Assembly (NCBI GenBank): GCA_039914895.1
Contig: JBDSOJ010000104.1
Span: 1 to 9,864, forward strand
DNA length: 9,864 bases
Reading direction: 5' to 3'
Origin: Gaiellasilicea sp039914895
GTDB taxonomy: Bacteria; Actinomycetota; Thermoleophilia; Gaiellales; Gaiellaceae
Below are positions 5,706 through 9,864 of the stretch, piece after piece; the first letter of the stretch is position 1; each line of letters begins with the position of its first letter. The notes beneath the pieces are model-generated. The model was not told the origin of the DNA and searched no databases. It saw only the letters and a list, made by a program, of their open reading frames with translations. Position numbers and translations under genes: made by a program.

Positions 5706-5743
5706 CTTGCCTCACTCCTTTGGAGGTGTTGTCGCGCACACAG

Positions 5744-8203
5744 CTACAACGGGATCGAGGCGGTCACACGCGTGCCCCCGCCGGGCGGGCTCTCGATCGA
5801 GAGGCTGCCGCCGAGCGCCTCGACGCGGTCGGCGAGGCCGCTCAGGCCCGAGCCGTCGCCCGGATCGGCGCCGCCGACGCCGTCGTCCGACACTGCGATC
5901 ACCGCCCGGCCGTCCTCGCACGCCACCCGCACGTTCACCATGGTCGCGCCGGCGTGCTTGATCACGTTCGCGAGCTCCTCGGCGATCACGTAGTAGGCGG
6001 CGGCCTCGACCGGGCGCGGTAGCGCCTCGTCCGGCGTCTCGAACTCGACCGGTACAGGCGAGCGCGCCGCGAGGGCCTCGACGGCCGCCCGGAGCCCACG
6101 ATCCGTGAGCACGGCGGGATGGATCCCGCGCGCGAGCTCGCGCAGGTCGTCGAGCGCGGCGGCGAGCTCCGTGCGGGCCCCTTCGAGAACTGCTTCGGCC
6201 GCGTCGGGATCGGTGCTCACCTTCGACTGGGCGAGCCTCAGCGAGATCGACAGCGCGACGAGTCGCTGCTGCGCCCCGTCGTGGAGGTTGCGCTCGAGCT
6301 GCCGGCGCGCCTCGTCGCCGGCCTGCACGATGCGCGCCCGCGACGCCAGAAGCTCCTCTTCGTGGCGCTTGCGCTCGGTGATGTCGGCGAAAAGGGCCAT
6401 GTGGCTGACGACCTGCCCGTCCGAGTCGCGGATCGGTGCTGCGGCGATCGCGACGTTGACCTGCGACCCGTCGCTGCGCACCCTTTTGCTCTCGACGCCC
6501 ATGTAGACCTCCCCGTCACGGACGCGGCGAAAAAGCTCGGCCAGCTCCGCTTCGCGTCCCGGCGGCTGGTGCCTGGCCTTCCCGCCGATCACCTGCTCGG
6601 CCGTCCAGCCGAAGATCCGCTCCGCAGCCGGGTTCCAGCGGGTGATCGTGTCGTCGAGGGCGTATTCGACGATTGCGACCGGGGACGCATCGATCGCGGC
6701 GCGCAGGCGTTCCTCGCTGGCCTGGAGCTGCCGGTGCTGCTGCTCTCGCTCGGTGATGTCGAGCCCGCCGCAGACGACATAGCGGACACTCCCGTCCTCG
6801 TCGTAGAGTGGCGCCGTCGACCACGCGATCGTCAGTCGCTCGCCCAGTTGGTTGACGAACGTGTGCTCGAAGCTGACCGCCTCGTGCGCGGGCGCGGCCT
6901 CCTCGAACCGCCGACGCGCCTCAGTGCGCGCCTCCGGGCCGACGAAGGCATCCCAGAACAGCTGCCCCTTGACGTCGTTCTCCTCGACGTAGCCGCTCGC
7001 CTGCCAGGCGGCGTCGTTCAGGTTCGCGATCCTGCCCTCACGGTCGACCGAGCAGAGCAGCGAGGGGGAGGCGTTCACGATCGCCTCGAGGAACGCGACC
7101 TCCGCGCGAAGCTTCGCCTGTAGTCGTTCGTTGTCCAGCCACAGACCGGCGGCCGCCACCACGGCTTCGACGAGCTCCGGCTCGTGGGTGAGCATCGGAT
7201 CGTGCAATAGCGCTGCTGCCGGCCGTCCCGCGTGGTCGACGAGCGTCGTCGCGCGTCCCTCCGGCTGGTCGGGCAACGGCTTCCCGTCGGCGGAGACAAA
7301 GCGTTCCCGCTCTGGCAGCCAGTACGCGATCTCGAGCGTCGGGTCGGCCAGGGCGCCCGCGAGCGCGTCGCGGATCGGTGTTCCCCGGCCGAGCGCGAGC
7401 AGGAGGTCGCCGACGCCCGAGCGAGCGAGCCTGCTGCGCAGCACACCCAGGAGGAACGCGAGCGGGACCGTGGCGAAGGCCGCTAGGAAGACCCACTCGA
7501 GCGGCTCCGCAGCGCCTACGGAGTAGGTGTCGATGCTCACCTGGAGCGCGAGAATGAACATCGCGAACGCGCCGGCACCGAGCACCGGGCCGAGCGCACG
7601 CCGCAGCGCCCCTCGCGAACGCAGATAGCGGGTCACGACGATGACGAGGACCGTCGCCAGGAGTGCGAGGGAAAGAGCCGTCACGATGACGGTGAGGACG
7701 GTCTCGAGGCCGTCGTTGCTTCCGACGACGATCGTGCTTCGGCAACCCGGACAGACCTTGGGGTTGGGGACCTCCACGAGCAGCAGGGTCGCCACGCTCC
7801 CTGTGAGCACGAGCGCGTACGTCGATAGGACGAGCCAGAGATCGCGGCGTCGGGCGAGCCGGCCACCGGGGAATGCGAGCAGCAGGTGGATGAACGCGCC
7901 GAAGACGAGGCTGCCGAGCGCTCCGCCGGCCGTGAACAGCCAGTCGTTGTTGGACTCGTTGAGCGCGCCGAAGAACCAGAGGTAGCCCACGGCTGCGAGC
8001 AGGTAGCCGGTGCGGTTCTCCGGGCGGCGCCACACGGCGACGAGACCGCTCGCGATGAAGGAGATCCCGGCCGTGACGGCGAGCGCGATCGTCGTCGCCT
8101 TGTTGTCCTCGTGGTCGCTCGTGATTACGAGCAACGTCGCGGCCCCTACGAGCGCGAGCCCGAGTGTGGCGGCCGCGGCGAGGAAGAGTAGGCGCGCGCT
8201 CAA
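5744..8203 (-). CDS. NarL-type membrane sensor histidine kinase with two PAS domains
   Basis: 819 residues. About eight membrane segments lie in residues 5-255 (near 5-27, 37-58, 66-81, 92-111, 122-143, 166-192, 205-224, 236-255). A GAF-like region follows at about 260-360, then two PAS/PAC domains (about 370-487 and 490-612, ending GLDITERE and FADITERK). The HisKA_3 dimerisation helix carries the phospho-acceptor H641 in RQLERNLHDGAQQRLVAL. The HATPase_c domain has N746 (EELANVIKHA), SDDGVGG (772-778) and GSGLSGLADRV. Family length and order are normal. C151-P-G-C154 lies in a predicted external loop. The start codon is TTG at 8203, overlapping the receiver gene's TGA as TTGA, with no ribosome site of its own: translational coupling. 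Likely partners are the receiver protein upstream and the cyclase-response regulator downstream (inference). The signal sensed is unknown. Confidence 0.95.
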   Translation of the reverse strand: MSARLLFLAAAATLGLALVGAATLLVITSDHEDNKATTIALAVTAGISFIASGLVAVWRRPENRTGYLLAAVGYLWFFGALNESNNDWLFTAGGALGSLVFGAFIHLLLAFPGGRLARRRDLWLVLSTYALVLTGSVATLLLVEVPNPKVCPGCRSTIVVGSNDGLETVLTVIVTALSLALLATVLVIVVTRYLRSRGALRRALGPVLGAGAFAMFILALQVSIDTYSVGAAEPLEWVFLAAFATVPLAFLLGVLRSRLARSGVGDLLLALGRGTPIRDALAGALADPTLEIAYWLPERERFVSADGKPLPDQPEGRATTLVDHAGRPAAALLHDPMLTHEPELVEAVVAAAGLWLDNERLQAKLRAEVAFLEAIVNASPSLLCSVDREGRIANLNDAAWQASGYVEENDVKGQLFWDAFVGPEARTEARRRFEEAAPAHEAVSFEHTFVNQLGERLTIAWSTAPLYDEDGSVRYVVCGGLDITEREQQHRQLQASEERLRAAIDASPVAIVEYALDDTITRWNPAAERIFGWTAEQVIGGKARHQPPGREAELAELFRRVRDGEVYMGVESKRVRSDGSQVNVAIAAAPIRDSDGQVVSHMALFADITERKRHEEELLASRARIVQAGDEARRQLERNLHDGAQQRLVALSISLRLAQSKVSTDPDAAEAVLEGARTELAAALDDLRELARGIHPAVLTDRGLRAAVEALAARSPVPVEFETPDEALPRPVEAAAYYVIAEELANVIKHAGATMVNVRVACEDGRAVIAVSDDGVGGADPGDGSGLSGLADRVEALGGSLSIESPPGGGTRVTASIPL

Positions 8204-8553
8204 CCGAGCAGATCGGCCAGCGCAGCGCCGCTTAGCTCGGCCTTTGCGATGAAGCCTCGGGCACCGCTCTGCTCGATCAGCCGGCCGTAGTCACAGGCGT
8301 CGCGACTCGAGACGAGCACGACGGCCGGCGGACCGCCGTTCAGGCAGAGCTCGCGGCAGACGGCGAAGCCGTCGAGATCCGGGAGCTGGACGTCGAGCAG
8401 CACCACATCAGGTGCGAGCTCGCCGACGGCAGCGATCGTGCTCGCACCGTCCTCGGCCTCGCCGATCACCTCGAATCCCTCCGCCTGGAGGATCGCCCGC
8501 GCCGAGGCCCGAAAGCTCGGATGGTCGTCGGCGATCACAACGGTCTTGGGCAC
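8200..8553 (-). CDS. Stand-alone receiver domain (CheY-like response regulator)
   Basis: 117-aa single REC domain without an output domain. With the first residue of (V/M)PKTVVIADDH as 1: acidic pair D9-D10, phospho-acceptor D54 in VVLLDVQLPDLDGF, S82-S83 as the switch hydroxyl, and K104 in GFIAKAEL. All key residues are present, so it should be phosphorylatable. The GTG at 8551-8553 is chosen because the protein then begins right at the first receiver strand. An in-frame GTG at 8601 would add 16 residues of no recognisable character, 21 nt after the PucR gene; neither start has a good ribosome site. Its TGA overlaps the kinase's TTG start. Such orphan receivers usually act as phosphate sinks, relay intermediates or protein-interaction switches. 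Confidence 0.88.
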   Translation of the reverse strand: MPKTVVIADDHPSFRASARAILQAEGFEVIGEAEDGASTIAAVGELAPDVVLLDVQLPDLDGFAVCRELCLNGGPPAVVLVSSRDACDYGRLIEQSGARGFIAKAELSGAALADLLG

Positions 8554-8622
8554 AGGCGTATCGTGGCAGAGCTGCGGTGTCGTGTCAGTGCGGCTATCCA
8601 CACTCTCTGCAACGATGTTTTC

Positions 8623-9864
8623 TCACGCGAGCGTCGGCTCGGACGCGTCTGTGCGCTCGCGTGCGCCGAGCGCCTGCTGCGCCTTCACCGCCAGCCAGAG
8701 CTCCATCCGCTGCGCCGGGTCGTCCGGATGGCGGCCCGTCTGCTTGCGCAGCTGGTCCATCCGGTAACGGAGGGTGTGGCGATGGACGCCGAGGCGGTCG
8801 GAGGCCTCGCTCCAGCGGCAGCCGCTGTCGAGCAGCGCCGTGAGCGACTCGAGCAGCCAGGAGTTCGTCGAGGCCGGGCCGAGAACGCGTGCGACGAACG
8901 CCTCGAGCGTCGCGCCCGGGAGGCTGAGCAGCAGTTCGAGCGCGCCGAGGTCGTGGTAGGAGGCGACGGGCCCGGCGACAGCGTCGAGCGCTGCGCGTGC
9001 CTCCAGCAAGCTGCGACCGAGACCGGAGCCGGTGCTCGGCCGGCCGACGCCGACTCGAGTCCCCGGCGAGGCGTCGACGAGCTCGCGGGCGATCGCCAGG
9101 GCGTCCTCCTCGAGGCCGGTGGCGACGAGGAATGCCGCCCGGTCACGGCGCGAGGCGGAGAGATAGCGTGCGCCGCGGGCGTCGAGCACCTTGGCCGCCG
9201 CCGCGCGGACGTCTTCGGCGTGCGCCGGACCTGCGGCCACTGCGAGCAGCGCGGCATAGCGGCCCTGCGGATCGAGTCCGAACGCGGAGATCCGGCGCGC
9301 GATCTCGCGCTCGTCGAGGCGGTCGTGCTCGAGGTCCTCGAGCAGGTCGCCGGCGAGCCGGAGCTCCGCCGCCGAGACCGCCTGGCGGCGCGAGAGCTCG
9401 AAGGCGAGTGCAGTCTGCCCGTGGTGGAGCACGAGCCGGTCGTACTCGGAGAGCTCGCCGCCCGGCTTGCCTGCGCGCAGGGTCGCGAGCTCCCCGTTTG
9501 CGACGACGGGCAGCTCGAGCACGTGCTCGCAGGCGTCGAAGCGTGTGCCGTGGCGCTCGCCGACCACGCGGCCGGACTCGTCGACGAGCGCGAGCGAGCA
9601 GCCGACGTGGTCGCCGAGGATCGCGAGCAGAGCGGGCGCGCCGCGTCCTTCGAGCACGGCGTGGGCGAGCCGCTCGTGCACTTCGAGCGCGCGCTCGAGC
9701 CGCCCCAGCTGCTCGTTCGCGAGCTGCGACGAGATCGCCTTCGTCAGAGCGATGAACGGCACCTCGTACGGAACCGTGAGGAGCGGGAAGTCGAGCTGCT
9801 CGGCCTCGTCGGCCAGCGCCTCGGGCGGTTCGGCCCAGCCGAAGCCGATCCCGAACGCAAGCCC
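8623..9864 (-). CDS. PucR-family transcriptional regulator, 5' end outside window
   Basis: 413 codons visible, open at the right edge; reading continues without a stop past 9762 to the end of the window. The N-terminal part seen (GLAFGIGFGWAEP...FPLLTVPYEVPFIALTKAI) is the PucR N-terminal domain (PF07905-like by memory). A central variable region follows (a GGDEF-like fold in this family). The C-terminal helix-turn-helix is LLESLTALLDSGCRWSEAS, DRLGVHRHTLRYRMDQLRK, then PAQRMELWLAVKA, the PucR HTH_30-type domain. These regulators often control purine, amine or other nitrogen catabolism in response to small molecules. Here it precedes the receiver and kinase genes on the same strand by only 21-69 nt and may be co-transcribed; functional linkage is uncertain. 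Confidence 0.93.
   Translation of the reverse strand, partial: GLAFGIGFGWAEPPEALADEAEQLDFPLLTVPYEVPFIALTKAISSQLANEQLGRLERALEVHERLAHAVLEGRGAPALLAILGDHVGCSLALVDESGRVVGERHGTRFDACEHVLELPVVANGELATLRAGKPGGELSEYDRLVLHHGQTALAFELSRRQAVSAAELRLAGDLLEDLEHDRLDEREIARRISAFGLDPQGRYAALLAVAAGPAHAEDVRAAAAKVLDARGARYLSASRRDRAAFLVATGLEEDALAIARELVDASPGTRVGVGRPSTGSGLGRSLLEARAALDAVAGPVASYHDLGALELLLSLPGATLEAFVARVLGPASTNSWLLESLTALLDSGCRWSEASDRLGVHRHTLRYRMDQLRKQTGRHPDDPAQRMELWLAVKAQQALGARERTDASEPTLA

Noticed and set aside
5713..5728. Small hairpin after the kinase stop (CTCC-TTT-GGAG) as terminator
   Set aside because: Only four firm base pairs and no T-run; too weak to call.
1..9864. CRISPR arrays, insertion sequences or riboswitches
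   Set aside because: No regularly spaced repeats, transposase motifs or recognisable riboswitch cores were seen on either strand.

Overview
High-GC DNA (about 65-73% by hand counts of sampled lines) with actinobacterial gene style: NarL-type histidine kinase, PucR regulator, class III cyclase domain, MMPL exporter, a Spo0H/SigH-type sigma factor and an encoded tRNA CCA. Protein style most resembles Thermoleophilia (Gaiellales/Solirubrobacterales-like) of the Actinomycetota; this is an impression, not a search result.

Layout. Left edge (1-930): the 3' end of a SigH-type sigma factor gene on the + strand, then on the - strand a small PD-(D/E)XK endonuclease of the group I intron-associated type whose 3' end overlaps the sigma gene tail, then an intact tRNA-Thr(UGU) on the + strand with a recognisable promoter and a perfect 15-nt palindrome just upstream. 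A strong G+C hairpin (900-933) separates the tRNA from the convergent - strand block.

The rest (948-9864) is one long run of - strand genes. In transcription order, right to left: a PucR-family regulator (5' end outside the window), a stand-alone receiver domain protein, a membrane histidine kinase with two PAS domains (4-nt overlap with the receiver gene), a 75-aa protein of unknown function, a class III nucleotidyl cyclase domain fused to a NarL/LuxR response regulator, a PAP2-type membrane phosphatase/phosphotransferase, and an MMPL/RND exporter. The kinase, receiver and cyclase-response regulator plausibly form one signalling route (inference), and the PAP2-MMPL pair is a likely envelope-lipid output.

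Most interesting: (i) the cyclase-REC-HTH fusion, with substitutions at canonical cyclase specificity positions; (ii) a 28-nt motif, TGCGGC...GTC...GGTGCGG, found upstream of three successive - strand genes (75-aa gene, PAP2, MMPL), a candidate operator or repeat; (iii) a palindrome overlapping the tRNA promoter; (iv) a 22-nt duplicate of the PAP2 active-site coding segment upstream of PAP2, differing only at synonymous positions. No CRISPR array, insertion sequence, rRNA or attachment-site duplication was seen.
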